This document shows positions 26,195 through 35,776 of a DNA stretch of 64,000 nucleotides, piece after piece (the stretch's first letter is position 1; every line of letters starts with the position of its first letter). Made by a program: the position numbers and the translations under genes. The notes beneath the pieces were generated by a model. That model was given only the letters and a program-made list of their open reading frames with translations. It ran no database searches and was not told where the DNA came from. Source of the stretch: an uncultured Parabacteroides sp. (GTDB lineage: Bacteria > Bacteroidota > Bacteroidia > Bacteroidales > Tannerellaceae). Location of the stretch: contig UQLN01000002.1 of the NCBI GenBank assembly GCA_900541965.1, positions 62,001 through 126,000 of the forward strand, written 5' to 3'.

Positions 26195-27733
26195 CTACAA
26201 TCCCCAGTTTTCCCTATCCAGATTACGATAGTTAATAGCCTCTGCAAGATGCCGGGCTTCAATATCGGGAGAAGCATCAAGGTCTGCGATTGTACGGGAT
26301 ACCTTAAGAATACGGTCATAAGCCCGAGCTGACAAATTTAATCGTAACATCGCTGTTTTCAATAAGACCAGTCCTGTTGCATCCGGAACTGCATATTGAT
26401 GAAGTAAACGGGAAGTCATCTGTGCATTACAATAAACCCCTTCATACGAAGAAAAACGTTCCTCCTGAATAGAACGAGCACTCACAACTCGCTCCCGTAT
26501 TGCAGCACTTGATTCAGATAAGCGTTGCTCCGAAATTTTTTCAAAAGGGACAGGTACCACCTCTACCTGAATATCAATTCGGTCCAGCAAAGGGCCAGAT
26601 ACTCGGTTCATATATTTCTGTACAGTACCCGGAGAACAAAGACAAGGACGATCCGGATGATTATAATATCCGCAAGGACAAGGATTCATCGAGGCAACCA
26701 ACATAAAGCTAGCCGGGTATTCTACTGAAAAACGGGCTCTGGATACAGTAATTTTCCTGTCTTCCAAAGGTTGTCGCATCACTTCTAGGACACTACGGTT
26801 AAATTCCGGCAGCTCATCCAGGAAAAGTACTCCGTTATGAGACAAACTAATCTCTCCGGGCTGAGGAAAAGCTCCCCCACCAACCATAGCTGCATTTGAA
26901 ATCGTATGATGAGGGGAACGGAAAGGGCGCTGGATCATCAATGAAGTCTCCACGCCAATCTTACCTGCAACCGAATGTATCTTGGTCGTTTCCAATGATT
27001 CCTGTAAGGTAAAGGGAGGCAGTATGGAAGGAAGCCGCTTGGCAAGCATCGATTTTCCACTCCCCGGAGGCCCTATCAAAATCAAATTATGTCCTCCTGC
27101 TGCAGCAACTTCCATCGCCCGCTTTACATTTTCCTGACCTTTTACATCCGAAAAATCCGAATCAAATAGGCATTGACGGGCATAAAATTCCTCCCGCGTA
27201 TTTACAATCACAGGTTGTAACTCCCGTTTACCTGCTATGAATTCGATAACTTCTTTAATTGATTCAACGCCATACACTTCCAAATCATTTACAACTGCAG
27301 CTTCACGGGCATTTTGCTTGGGAATAATCAATCCTTTAAATCCCTCTTCGCGAGCTTTAATTGCTATTGGCAATGCCCCTTTAATAGGCAAAACACTGCC
27401 ATCCAGAGATAACTCTCCCATCAAAAGGAACCTGTCCAGTCGCGAGGCATCCAACTCCTCTGCCGCAGCAAGGATACCTATAGCAAGAGGAAGATCGTAA
27501 GAAGATCCCTCTTTACGGATATCTGCCGGAGCCATATTAATAACAATCCGGTTACGGGGGAATTTATAACCGCTTACCTGAAGAGCAGAAATGATACGTT
27601 CATGACTTTCACGTACAGCAATATCCGGTAAGCCAACCAAAAAGAATTGAATACCTTTTGTACAATTTACCTCTATAGTTATGATTGTAGCAGAAATACC
27701 CTGCACAGCAGCAGCATAAGATTTAACTAACAT
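26195..27733 (-). CDS. comM: YifB/ComM-type magnesium chelatase-like AAA+ ATPase
   Basis: 512 residues, full length for the family. N-terminal ChlI/Lon-protease-like domain (PADIRKEGSSYDLPLAIGIL), AAA+ Walker A GPPGSGKSMLAKRLP near residue 220, Walker B GVLFLDELPEF near 303, and C-terminal Mg-chelatase helices (LSARAYDRILKVSRTIADL). Related ComM proteins are hexameric helicases that promote branch migration during integration of transformed DNA. Role here follows from homology. 38 bases follow the preceding thioredoxin-like gene, probably one transcript. Confidence 0.95.
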   Translation of the reverse strand: MLVKSYAAAVQGISATIITIEVNCTKGIQFFLVGLPDIAVRESHERIISALQVSGYKFPRNRIVINMAPADIRKEGSSYDLPLAIGILAAAEELDASRLDRFLLMGELSLDGSVLPIKGALPIAIKAREEGFKGLIIPKQNAREAAVVNDLEVYGVESIKEVIEFIAGKRELQPVIVNTREEFYARQCLFDSDFSDVKGQENVKRAMEVAAAGGHNLILIGPPGSGKSMLAKRLPSILPPFTLQESLETTKIHSVAGKIGVETSLMIQRPFRSPHHTISNAAMVGGGAFPQPGEISLSHNGVLFLDELPEFNRSVLEVMRQPLEDRKITVSRARFSVEYPASFMLVASMNPCPCGYYNHPDRPCLCSPGTVQKYMNRVSGPLLDRIDIQVEVVPVPFEKISEQRLSESSAAIRERVVSARSIQEERFSSYEGVYCNAQMTSRLLHQYAVPDATGLVLLKTAMLRLNLSARAYDRILKVSRTIADLDASPDIEARHLAEAINYRNLDRENWGL

Positions 27734-27771
27734 GTTGGTTTTGGTTTATTTGGTTTACAGAAATCTATTTA

Positions 27772-28878
27772 TTATTCCATCAGATTTTCCAAAGTTTGTT
27801 TCACTTCCACTCCATTGTCTGTTTTCAGAACAATCTTGCCCTCTCGATCTATCACATAACAACGAGGCAAAGCACTCACATTATACAAACTCAACAACAT
27901 TGCAGCCTGGCCAGCCGAATCTGTAACTAAATTCCATGCAATGCTATCTTTGGCAAGTAAAGTCCGCACATCTTTCGGATTATCATCCAAACTAACAAGC
28001 AACATCGCCAATTTATCTTTTGGATATTTAGTCGCTATTTCATTCAATTGCAAGTTTTCAGTCTGGCATATATCACACCAAGGAGCAGTAAAAGTCAATA
28101 ATAAATACTTTTCAGGAAAAGAGTCAAGACTTATTGGAGTACCAAACACATTCTTAACATTAAAATTCGGCGCTTCCGCTCCCAGCTCCGTACGCTTTGC
28201 CCTTGCACTATATTCCTCCAACTTCTTAACCAAATAAAAATCTTTTAAATCCGGACTAAGAATAGCCAAAAGCTCATCCAGTTCACGGGTATCATCCGGA
28301 TTTGTAAAAAATTTACTAATTAATACCACAGAAGCCTCCTCATTCGGATAATCTTTTATATAAGACATGGAACGTTCCTCTAATTGATGATTTACATTAG
28401 CAAGCCGCGCAGCAACATCCGTATCTTCAATAGAATGATCCAAGCTATCTTTACTGTCTTTATTTAAAATCCGTATCAGATCAGTATGTTCTTTCAATAA
28501 AGGAGCTATCTCCTTTTTCATTGAAGTTAATTGATCATTAATACGACCTCCTTTTATTTGTAATAATGAAGGGTAGGTAGCATCACCTGTTATAGAGACT
28601 TTCTCTCCTTTCTCCAAATAGACAGTAAACCATTCCGACTTATTTTCAATAAACAGCGTCAGTTCTTTAAAATCACCATCTCTCCGCTTAATCAAAAACT
28701 GTCCTGGTTTTTCGCAGGTAATCGTATCAACAACTTTAACGTCATCATTTTCAAAAACGGCATAAACTGTCTGATCTTCCAGATTTTTCAGTTTCCCTTC
28801 AATCTGATAAGCGACATCTCCACCGCATGACGACAGAGAGACTATTATACCAATAATCAATAATAAACGTTTAACCAT
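27772..28878 (-). CDS. TlpA-like thiol-disulfide lipoprotein (DUF4369 + thioredoxin)
   Basis: 368 residues. Signal peptide with lipobox SLSSC, predicted lipidated Cys18 followed by GGD. The N-terminal part has the DUF4369 pattern (YQIEGKLKNLEDQTVYAVFEND, GQFLIKRR, VYLEKGEKVSITGDA). A helical linker leads to a C-terminal TlpA/ResA thioredoxin domain with active site APWCDICQTEN (WCxxC) and the cis-Pro loop SALPRCYVID. Expected to reduce or isomerise disulfides in the periplasm. Common in Bacteroidales, where many paralogs exist; exact partner unknown. Confidence 0.9.
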   Translation of the reverse strand: MVKRLLLIIGIIVSLSSCGGDVAYQIEGKLKNLEDQTVYAVFENDDVKVVDTITCEKPGQFLIKRRDGDFKELTLFIENKSEWFTVYLEKGEKVSITGDATYPSLLQIKGGRINDQLTSMKKEIAPLLKEHTDLIRILNKDSKDSLDHSIEDTDVAARLANVNHQLEERSMSYIKDYPNEEASVVLISKFFTNPDDTRELDELLAILSPDLKDFYLVKKLEEYSARAKRTELGAEAPNFNVKNVFGTPISLDSFPEKYLLLTFTAPWCDICQTENLQLNEIATKYPKDKLAMLLVSLDDNPKDVRTLLAKDSIAWNLVTDSAGQAAMLLSLYNVSALPRCYVIDREGKIVLKTDNGVEVKQTLENLME

Positions 28879-28976
28879 TGTACCTTTTATCCCACATTAA
28901 CTGTAAATTCGGGGTAAAGTTAATAATAGATTTTAAATCATCCTAACATTTATGCTAAAATTTATATATAAAATAA

Positions 28977-29009
28977 AAAAAAGCGCAGAACCGAAATTCT
29001 GCGCTTTTT
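28977..29009 (-). terminator. Rho-independent terminator of pckA
   Basis: A 13-bp perfect stem AAAAAGCGCAGAA / TTCTGCGCTTTTT with a 6-base loop, followed on the minus strand by further T residues. It lies about 23 bases beyond the pckA stop. Confidence 0.92.
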
Positions 29010-29031
29010 ACTATATAATTTGATTTTCAAA

Positions 29032-30639
29032 TTACAACTGAGGACCAGCAGCAACCAAAGCTTTACCAGCTTCGTTTCCTGTGAACTTAGCAAAGTTCTT
29101 CTGGAAGCGTGCAGCCAAATCTTTAGCTTTTTCATCCCACTGAGCAGCGTCAGCATAAGTGTCACGAGGATCAAGAATCTTCGGATCAACACCTGGCAAT
29201 GCTGTCGGAACTGTGAAATCAAAATACGGAATAACTTTAGTCGGAGCCTTGTCGATAGAACCGTCAAGGATAGCATCGATAATACCTCTTGTATCTTTGA
29301 TAGAGATACGTTTGCCAGTACCATTCCAACCTGTATTAACCAAATAGGCCTTAGCGCCTGCCATTTCCATCTTCTTAACCAATTCTTCACCGTATTTTGT
29401 AGGATGCAGTGATAAGAATGCAGCACCGAAGCAAGCTGAGAATGTAGGAGTCGGTTCAGTAATACCACGTTCGGTACCAGCCAATTTAGCAGTGAAACCA
29501 GACAGGAAGTAATACTTAGTCTGTTCCGGAGTCAGGATAGAAACTGGAGGCAATACACCGAACGCATCAGCAGACAAGAAAATAACTTGTTTTGCGTGTG
29601 GGCCTTTAGAAATCGGCTTAACGATGTTTTCGATATGATAAATCGGATAAGAAACACGAGTGTTTTCTGTTACGCTCTTATCAGCGAAGTCGATCTTACC
29701 ATCTGCTGCAACAGTAACGTTTTCAAGAAGAGCATCACGTTTGATTGCATTGTAGATATCCGGTTCGCTATCTTTATCCAAATTAATAACTTTTGCATAG
29801 CAACCTCCTTCGAAGTTGAATACACCGTCGTTATCCCATCCGTGTTCGTCGTCACCGATCAACAGACGTTTCGGGTCAGTTGACAAGGTAGTCTTACCTG
29901 TACCAGACAAACCGAAGAAAATAGCAGAACTCTTACCTTCTTTATCTGTGTTAGCAGAACAGTGCATAGAAGCCATACCCTGCAAAGGCAACAGATAGTT
30001 CATATAAGAGAACATACCTTTTTTCATTTCACCACCATACCAAGTATTCAGAATAACCTGAATCTTTTCTGTCAAGTTGAATACAACTGCAGTTTCTGAG
30101 TTCAAGCCCAATTCTTTGTAGTTTTCAACTTTAGCTTTAGAAGCATTCATGATAACGAAATCAGGTTCACCGAAGCTAGCCAATTCTTCAGCTGACGGAC
30201 GGATAAACATGTTTGTTACGAAATGAGCCTGCCAAGCGACTTCCATGATGAAACGCAGTTTCAGACGAGATGCCGGGTTTGCACCACAGAAAGCGTCAAC
30301 AACGAATAATCTTTTGTTAGAAAGTTCTTTAACAGCCAAATCTTTAACAGCAGTCCAACACTTTGCGTCAACCGGCTTGTTATCGTTTTTATATTCTTCA
30401 GAAGTCCACCATACAGTATTCTTTGTTGTATCATCCATTACAAAGAATTTGTCTTTAGGAGAACGACCTGTATAAACACCTGTCATTACGTTCACTGCGC
30501 CCAGTTCAGTCACCTGACCTTTTTCAAAGCCTTCCAAACCCGGCTTTGTTTCTTCAGCAAACAAAACATCATAAGACGGATTGTGTACGATTTCTGTAAC
30601 ACCTGTAATTCCGTACTTGCTTAAATCTAAATTAGCCAT
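29032..30639 (-). CDS. pckA: Phosphoenolpyruvate carboxykinase (ATP)
   Basis: 535 residues, normal length. Interconverts oxaloacetate + ATP with PEP + CO2 + ADP; in Bacteroidales it mainly runs toward oxaloacetate in the succinate/propionate pathway. Motifs: GVYTGRSPKDKFFV, NTWYGGEMKKGMFS, kinase-1a P-loop GLSGTGKTTLS, GDDEHGWDNDGVFNFEGGCYAK (metal and substrate binding), and NTGWNGTGKRISIKDTRGI near the C-terminus. Single-gene unit with promoter at 30755-30762 and a strong terminator. A same-strand frame at 28962-29468 is only an alternative reading of this gene's end. Confidence 0.98.
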   Translation of the reverse strand: MANLDLSKYGITGVTEIVHNPSYDVLFAEETKPGLEGFEKGQVTELGAVNVMTGVYTGRSPKDKFFVMDDTTKNTVWWTSEEYKNDNKPVDAKCWTAVKDLAVKELSNKRLFVVDAFCGANPASRLKLRFIMEVAWQAHFVTNMFIRPSAEELASFGEPDFVIMNASKAKVENYKELGLNSETAVVFNLTEKIQVILNTWYGGEMKKGMFSYMNYLLPLQGMASMHCSANTDKEGKSSAIFFGLSGTGKTTLSTDPKRLLIGDDEHGWDNDGVFNFEGGCYAKVINLDKDSEPDIYNAIKRDALLENVTVAADGKIDFADKSVTENTRVSYPIYHIENIVKPISKGPHAKQVIFLSADAFGVLPPVSILTPEQTKYYFLSGFTAKLAGTERGITEPTPTFSACFGAAFLSLHPTKYGEELVKKMEMAGAKAYLVNTGWNGTGKRISIKDTRGIIDAILDGSIDKAPTKVIPYFDFTVPTALPGVDPKILDPRDTYADAAQWDEKAKDLAARFQKNFAKFTGNEAGKALVAAGPQL

Positions 30640-30754
30640 CTTGAATTAATTTAAATGATTGACTTTATATAACTTTTATCTCTCTCCTATTAAAACCACA
30701 AGGTAATATCATCATTCATCATCTTGCTGTTCCTTCACCTTGCTTAGCGCGGTA

Positions 30755-30762
30755 CAAAAGTA
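30755..30762 (-). promoter_or_regulatory. -7 element of pckA
   Basis: Minus strand TACTTTTG fits TAnnTTTG and predicts a leader of about 110 bases. The rest of the 30640-30996 gap holds the kor terminator (30929-30975) and AT-rich DNA with no gene seen. Confidence 0.5.
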
Positions 30763-30928
30763 ATATAATTTTTCATAGCACACACCCTATTAAGGAAATT
30801 TTTCAGTAATAATTACACTTTTCCATGCTATTAACACTATTCGTTATCAAATTGCCAAGTGAAGTTTGCAAATAAAGCCTGCCTATGCCTTATCAACATT
30901 CCAACAGGAGAATCAAGATGTTTATCTC

Positions 30929-30975
30929 AAAAAAAAGTTGCAATACCAAGCATAAATCTGTGGCATTGCAACTTT
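30929..30975 (-). terminator. Rho-independent terminator of korAB
   Basis: A 15-bp stem between 30961-30975 and 30934-30948 (minus strand AAAGTTGCAATGCCA / TGGTATTGCAACTTT, one wobble) with a 12-base loop, followed by a run of T on the minus strand. It lies about 20 bases after the korB stop. Confidence 0.9.
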
Positions 30976-30996
30976 CAATATGTAATTTATTCCAAC

Positions 30997-32013
30997 TTAT
31001 TTCACTTCCCAGACTTCACCTTGCATTAAGAAGTCTTTCAACTTACGAGTAGGATTCTTAGTTTGTACTTCTGCTATCTGCTGGTGAACAGCCTCGTCAT
31101 AAACCGGACCTTCAACATCACGAATAACACCTAAAGCAATAGGCATGTCTCCGCTCATCATGGCCAACATCATATGCAATGTATTGTCTTTTTCATATGC
31201 ATCATGAACCAGAACATCATCTAAAGTGTAACCATCCTGACCGATTGTTACAGACTTTAGCTTCAAACCGTCCAACACGATACCTTTATCACTATTTGCA
31301 CCATATACCATTTTCTCTCCATGACGCAGGAAAATAGTACGTTCTGCACGGACTTCTTTATCGGTTACTCCTTTGTGAATACCATCATTAAAGATTACGC
31401 AGTTAACCAGGACCTCTGTGACAGAAGCTCCTTTATGACGAGCAGAAGCCGCCAATATTTCTGTTGTATTCTTCAAATCTACGTCAATTGCACGAGCAAA
31501 GAAATTACCACGAGCACCCAACGCCAACTCTGCAGGAATAAACGGATCTTCTACCGTACCATAGGGAGAACTCTTAGACACAAAACCACGCTCGGATGTC
31601 GGAGAATATTGTCCTTTGGTCAAACCATATATCTTATTATTAAACAAAACAATGTTCAAATCTACATTACGTCGCACGGCATGAATAAAATGGTTACCTC
31701 CAATAGCCAGACAGTCACCATCACCTGTAATTAACCACACGCTCAAATCAGGACGTGCAGTCTTAACACCTGTTGCAATAGCTGCACCACGGCCATGAAT
31801 TGTATGGAAACCATATGTGTTCATATAATAAGGTAACCGGGAAGAACATCCGATACCTGAGATAACAGCCATATTGTGAGGAGCCACTCCTACTTCAGCC
31901 ATTGCCTTATGTAAACAATTCAATACGGCATGGTCGCCACAACCCGGACACCAGCGTACATACTGATCGCTCTTATAATCTTTCGGTTGATATTTTATTT
32001 CTTCAGTTGTCAT
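30997..32013 (-). CDS. korB: 2-oxoacid (2-oxoglutarate) : ferredoxin oxidoreductase, beta subunit
   Basis: 338 residues. Thiamine-diphosphate subunit: RWCPGCGDHAVL near residue 20-31, GRGAAIATGVKTA, and the TPP/Mg motif GDGDCLAIGGNHFIHA...LFNNKIYGLTKGQYSPT. Pairs with the alpha subunit 3 bases upstream. Oxidises a 2-oxoacid to the acyl-CoA plus CO2 with reduction of ferredoxin. 2-Oxoglutarate is the likely substrate because this two-subunit form without integral ferredoxin domain is annotated that way in Bacteroidales; specificity is not visible in sequence. Confidence 0.92.
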   Translation of the reverse strand: MTTEEIKYQPKDYKSDQYVRWCPGCGDHAVLNCLHKAMAEVGVAPHNMAVISGIGCSSRLPYYMNTYGFHTIHGRGAAIATGVKTARPDLSVWLITGDGDCLAIGGNHFIHAVRRNVDLNIVLFNNKIYGLTKGQYSPTSERGFVSKSSPYGTVEDPFIPAELALGARGNFFARAIDVDLKNTTEILAASARHKGASVTEVLVNCVIFNDGIHKGVTDKEVRAERTIFLRHGEKMVYGANSDKGIVLDGLKLKSVTIGQDGYTLDDVLVHDAYEKDNTLHMMLAMMSGDMPIALGVIRDVEGPVYDEAVHQQIAEVQTKNPTRKLKDFLMQGEVWEVK

Positions 32014-32016
32014 CTT

Positions 32017-33870
32017 TTAAGCCTCCAATATTTTAGTGAATTCCTCAACTAACCTTGCTACAACAAAAGGTTGACCCTTCACACGATTGAAACGATATGG
32101 ATTAAATCCACACACTTTACCACGCAAATAGTTAGCAAACTGTCCATTGTTTTGTTCAGCAACAACAACCTTTTTATATTTATGTAAAATTTCTTCTGTA
32201 TTCTTAGGTAGCGGACTAATAAATTTAAAATGAGCTAAAGCCACTTTCTTACCATTCCGGCGCATAGATTCCATCGCTTCGTAAAGGTGACCATATGTTC
32301 CACCCCATCCTACAATCAATAAGTCTGCATCTTCATCACCGATAATCTCCTGTTCGGGTATATAATCGGCAATCTTATCAATCTTACCCTGACGGGTAGC
32401 AACCATCTTCTGATGGTTTGCAGGATCTGTAGATATGGCGCTCGTCTCATAATCTTTTTCCAGACCTCCCAAACGATGAGCAAAACCTTCTGTGCCCGGG
32501 ATTGCCCAGTAACGGACCAAGCTATCCTTATCTCGGCGATAGGCTTTCCACACTTTCTCATCCTGATAATTAGATACATAATTCGGTTTAATTTCCGGAT
32601 ATTTATCTAAATCTGGTAATTTCCATGCAGTAGAACCATTTGCAATGAAAGCATCAGTCAACAGGATAACCGGAGTCATATGTTCTACAGCTAATTTACC
32701 AGACCAATAAGCAGCATCAAAACAATCGCCCGGAGTGGAAGCAGCAACTACAACCAAAGGACTTTCACCATTACGTCCGAAAACAGCCTGCATTAAATCG
32801 GTCTGCTCACTCTTTGTCGGCATACCGGTAGAAGGACCGCCACGTTGCACATCGATAATAACTAGAGGTATTTCAGCAATGACTGCCAATCCAATCGCCT
32901 CGCTTTTCAATGCCAGACCCGGTCCGGAAGTTGATGTAGCAGCCAGACAACCCGCAAAACTTGCACCGATAGAAGTACAAATACCGGCAATTTCATCCTC
33001 TGCCTGTACAGTAATTACTCCCAGATCTTTACGCTTTGATAATTCATGCAAAATATCAGTGGCAGGAGTAATAGGATAACTACCTAGGAATAACTGCAAA
33101 CCGGACTTTTCAGCAGCAGCAATCAGACCATATGAAGTGGCTTTATTTCCATTTACATCAGTATAGAAACCCGGCTCAGCCTTTTTGCTCTCAATACGGT
33201 AAGTGGAAACAGACGCATGGATATTATGTCCATAATTATAACCGTCAGTTAAAGCTTTAATGTTCGCTTTGGCAATAACCGGTTTTTTGGCGAACTTGTT
33301 CTGAAGCATATTCATAGCTTCTTCCAGAGGGCGTTCGAATAACCAGCAAACCAAACCTAAAGCAAACATATTCTTGCAACGAAGTGCCGACTTATTATCC
33401 AAACCAAATTCAGCAAGTCCGTCTTTAACCATCGTTGAAATCGGAGCGGCAACTACTTGAACGCCTCCCAACCCCAATTCTTTAAATGGATCGTCGGTAG
33501 TAAATTGCGCTTTATCCAAATCATTTTTCAAGAAAGAATCCGTATCGATAACAACAATAGCATGAGGTTTCAGATGTTTTACATTCACTTTCAATGCAGC
33601 CGGATTCATTGCAACCAGCACATCTGCCTTATCACCTGGAGTAAAAATTTTACGAGACCCAAGATGAACCTGGAATCCAGATACACCACTTAGTGTTCCC
33701 TGTGGAGCACGAATTTCTGCCGGATAGTCGGGGAAAGTGGAAATTTCATTTCCGAACACTGCCGACAAATTTGAAAAGATTGTTCCGGTCAACTGCATGC
33801 CGTCTCCAGAGTCACCGGAGAAACGAACTACAACCTCTTCCAAAGTTGTTACTTTTGTCTGTTCTGCCAT
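32017..33870 (-). CDS. korA: 2-oxoacid (2-oxoglutarate) : ferredoxin oxidoreductase, alpha subunit (gamma-alpha fusion)
   Basis: 617 residues. Residues 1-200 are the gamma-type catalytic domain (VVVRFSGDSGDGMQLTG, APQGTLSGVSGFQVHLG). From about 245 on comes the pyrimidine-binding alpha domain (FLGSYPITPATDILHELS, VQAEDEIAGICTSIGASFAG, RGGPSTGMPTKSEQTDL) and then domain II (LIVGWGGTYGHLYEAM). This fused arrangement is the normal two-subunit type. First gene of a two-gene operon ending in a strong terminator. A 9-bp inverted repeat lies 45 bases upstream (33915-33941). Confidence 0.93.
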   Translation of the reverse strand: MAEQTKVTTLEEVVVRFSGDSGDGMQLTGTIFSNLSAVFGNEISTFPDYPAEIRAPQGTLSGVSGFQVHLGSRKIFTPGDKADVLVAMNPAALKVNVKHLKPHAIVVIDTDSFLKNDLDKAQFTTDDPFKELGLGGVQVVAAPISTMVKDGLAEFGLDNKSALRCKNMFALGLVCWLFERPLEEAMNMLQNKFAKKPVIAKANIKALTDGYNYGHNIHASVSTYRIESKKAEPGFYTDVNGNKATSYGLIAAAEKSGLQLFLGSYPITPATDILHELSKRKDLGVITVQAEDEIAGICTSIGASFAGCLAATSTSGPGLALKSEAIGLAVIAEIPLVIIDVQRGGPSTGMPTKSEQTDLMQAVFGRNGESPLVVVAASTPGDCFDAAYWSGKLAVEHMTPVILLTDAFIANGSTAWKLPDLDKYPEIKPNYVSNYQDEKVWKAYRRDKDSLVRYWAIPGTEGFAHRLGGLEKDYETSAISTDPANHQKMVATRQGKIDKIADYIPEQEIIGDEDADLLIVGWGGTYGHLYEAMESMRRNGKKVALAHFKFISPLPKNTEEILHKYKKVVVAEQNNGQFANYLRGKVCGFNPYRFNRVKGQPFVVARLVEEFTKILEA

Positions 33871-33914
33871 AATATACGTTATTAGCTTTATCGCTTATTT
33901 GTATTTAAGATTGT

Positions 33915-33941
33915 TCGCAAAGTAAAGAATAAACTTTGCGA
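33915..33941. repeat. Perfect 9-bp inverted repeat between ald and korA
   Basis: TCGCAAAGT (33915-33923) and ACTTTGCGA (33933-33941) with a 9-base spacer. It lies 19 bases after the ald stop and 45 bases before the korA ATG. No T-run follows in either direction, so a weak ald terminator or a korA operator are both possible. The minus strand also reads TTACTTTG here, one mismatch from the -7 consensus. Confidence 0.6.
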
Positions 33942-33959
33942 GTTCAAAACTTTTATTCA

Positions 33960-35174
33960 TTAAAACGCGGACAAGTATAAATCCAGATTATTAGATGATA
34001 AATTAAACCGATTGGAGACATAACCGTTCACTGGTTTTCCACAATACATATAAACACCGTTCTTAAAACCATCATCATTTTTTATCATAGCCTGTATTGC
34101 CCCCATATCACCAAGCTCAAACAACATCGGGACAAAAATATTACTTAAAGCCATCGATGTGGTACGAGCCACATAATTACTAATATTCTGCTTACAATAA
34201 TGAAGAACCCCATATTGTTCGAATACAGAAGGATCCGACGGGCAAAGACAACAAGTCGTTTCAAAACAGCCTCCCTGATTAATTCGTAAATCAATAATCA
34301 AAGACCCTCTTTTCATTATCCGGATCATATCCCCTGCTATTATATAGCGGTGGTTTGTATTTATATAGCGCATAGCCCCAATTACAACATCTGCACTCCG
34401 AAAAGCATTTTGCAATACATTCGGATGGAATGTAGAGGTAAATAATCCTTGCCCCAACGTCTGCTGGATCATACGCAACTTATTTATATCATCATCAAAG
34501 ACTTTAACCGAAGCCCCTAAAGCCATAGCTGCACGCGCCGCCACTGTTCCCGCATTACCTGCACCGATAATAACAACTTCTGTCGGCGACACTCCCGGTA
34601 TTCCCCCTAACAGTATCCCTTTTCCACCTTGTGTATTACTCAGCATTTCAGATGCGATGGTTATGGAAGCTGCCCCTTCAATCTCGGAGATTGCACTTAG
34701 AACCGGGCAACGCCTCATCTCATCACATAAAAGTTCATAAGCAATCGCAGTAATGCGCTTGGCCGCCATCAACTCAAACGCTTCCTGGGAAAACATATTA
34801 AATTGAATGGTAGAAAACAGAGTGGTACGCGGTTTCATCAAAACAACTTCCGCCGCCAAAGGAGGCAATATTTTCAATACGATATCTGCCTGATATACTT
34901 CTGCCGGAGTATCTACAATCTCAGCCCCGGATTCCGAATAATGGTTATCAGAATAATTAATACCCAACCCTGCTCCCGTTTCCACAACAACACGGTGTCC
35001 ACGGTCCGTAAGCATATCAACAGCTTCAGGAGTTAAAGCCAACCGGCGCTCTCCCTCATTCCGTTCACAAGGGATTCCGATCAATAAACGGTTATTCACT
35101 CTACTGATTTCTTCCAGTAATTCTTTCGGGATATAAGCCCCCTGAGCCTGCCTGCCTCCTCCTGTAGGTATCAT
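33960..35174 (-). CDS. ald: Alanine dehydrogenase / PNT-alpha family oxidoreductase
   Basis: 404 residues. AlaDH/PNT N-terminal domain: LLIGIPCERNEGERRLALTPEAV near 31-53 (substrate-binding Arg/Glu/Arg), LKILPP, EIEGAASITIASEML. Rossmann domain VVIIGAGNAGTVAARAAMALGASVKVFDDD near 205-235. The N-terminus has about 28 residues before the usual start (MIPTGGGRQAQGAY...), as in Bacteroidales homologs. Likely converts alanine and pyruvate with NAD+; specificity is inferred. It starts 5 bases after aroK, so they are probably co-transcribed. Confidence 0.88.
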   Translation of the reverse strand: MIPTGGGRQAQGAYIPKELLEEISRVNNRLLIGIPCERNEGERRLALTPEAVDMLTDRGHRVVVETGAGLGINYSDNHYSESGAEIVDTPAEVYQADIVLKILPPLAAEVVLMKPRTTLFSTIQFNMFSQEAFELMAAKRITAIAYELLCDEMRRCPVLSAISEIEGAASITIASEMLSNTQGGKGILLGGIPGVSPTEVVIIGAGNAGTVAARAAMALGASVKVFDDDINKLRMIQQTLGQGLFTSTFHPNVLQNAFRSADVVIGAMRYINTNHRYIIAGDMIRIMKRGSLIIDLRINQGGCFETTCCLCPSDPSVFEQYGVLHYCKQNISNYVARTTSMALSNIFVPMLFELGDMGAIQAMIKNDDGFKNGVYMYCGKPVNGYVSNRFNLSSNNLDLYLSAF

Positions 35175-35179
35175 AACAA

Positions 35180-35704
35180 CTAATTCAACATTAAAATAAG
35201 TGATTCGGTAATAGTATATACATCCCGCTCTGTCATCATATTTTCTGCATCAAACACAAGGGAAGCTTTTGTATAGAAGGGTTCTCTCTTTTGCAAACTA
35301 TCATCAATGAATTGTTTCAATTCATCTCCGGAACGTCCTTTTAAGACAGGACGCGTTGTTTTACAGATTTCCAGGCGCTTAGCTAATTCGCCAACCGACA
35401 CTTTCAGATAAACAGTCTTACCTGATTCATTCATAAAGTCCATGTTGTCGAAAAAACAAGGGGTTCCTCCTCCGGTCGAAACCAGAATATCCTCAAACAT
35501 AGCCACTTCACGAAGCATCCTCCGCTCTATATCACGAAACTCGTCCTCCCCCCTTTCGGCAAAAAGTTGCCCCACCGTTTTATGATAACGACCTTCTATA
35601 TAATGGTCCAGGTCTATGAACGACAGACCTAAACGCTCTGATAAGACTTTTCCCACAGTGGTTTTCCCGGCACCCATATAACCAATCAGAAATACACGTT
35701 TCAT
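35180..35704 (-). CDS. aroK: Shikimate kinase
   Basis: 174 residues from the ATG at 35704 (MKRVFLIGYMG). Walker A GYMGAGKTTVGK near residues 8-19, substrate residues in FIDLDHYIE and FRDIERRML, Walker B-like STGGGTPC, and the LID RPVLKGRSG. Phosphorylates shikimate at the 3-hydroxyl in aromatic amino acid synthesis. A further upstream ATG at 35710 would leave almost no leader from the TACATTTG promoter at 35726-35733, so 35704 is preferred. Confidence 0.96.
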   Translation of the reverse strand: MKRVFLIGYMGAGKTTVGKVLSERLGLSFIDLDHYIEGRYHKTVGQLFAERGEDEFRDIERRMLREVAMFEDILVSTGGGTPCFFDNMDFMNESGKTVYLKVSVGELAKRLEICKTTRPVLKGRSGDELKQFIDDSLQKREPFYTKASLVFDAENMMTERDVYTITESLILMLN

Positions 35705-35725
35705 ATTCAAGATGATTGTTTGCTA

Positions 35726-35733
35726 CAAATGTA
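35726..35733 (-). promoter_or_regulatory. -7 element of aroK-ald
   Basis: Minus strand TACATTTG fits TAnnTTTG, 22 bases before the aroK start. It lies only 11 bases from the opposite-strand element at 35745-35752, a compact divergent promoter pair. Confidence 0.55.
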
Positions 35734-35744
35734 TACTTTTTTCC

Positions 35745-35752
35745 TACCTTTG
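35745..35752 (+). promoter_or_regulatory. -7 element of the outer-membrane protein gene at 35777
   Basis: TACCTTTG fits TAnnTTTG. A TTTG at 35719-35722 lies 22 bases upstream, near the expected -33. It precedes the signal-peptide start at 35777 by 24 bases. Confidence 0.6.
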
Positions 35753-35776
35753 CACAACTTTTTTAATCAAACATTT

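Noticed and set aside
28962..29468. Minus-strand frame of 168 residues at the end of pckA
   Set aside because: It is an out-of-frame reading of the well-conserved pckA 3' end, low-complexity Leu/Ser-rich and without a start context; pckA explains the region fully.
35720..35776. N-terminal extension of the outer-membrane protein at 35777
   Set aside because: The extension lies over the -7 element and lacks a signal peptide; the start at 35777 gives a clean signal sequence.
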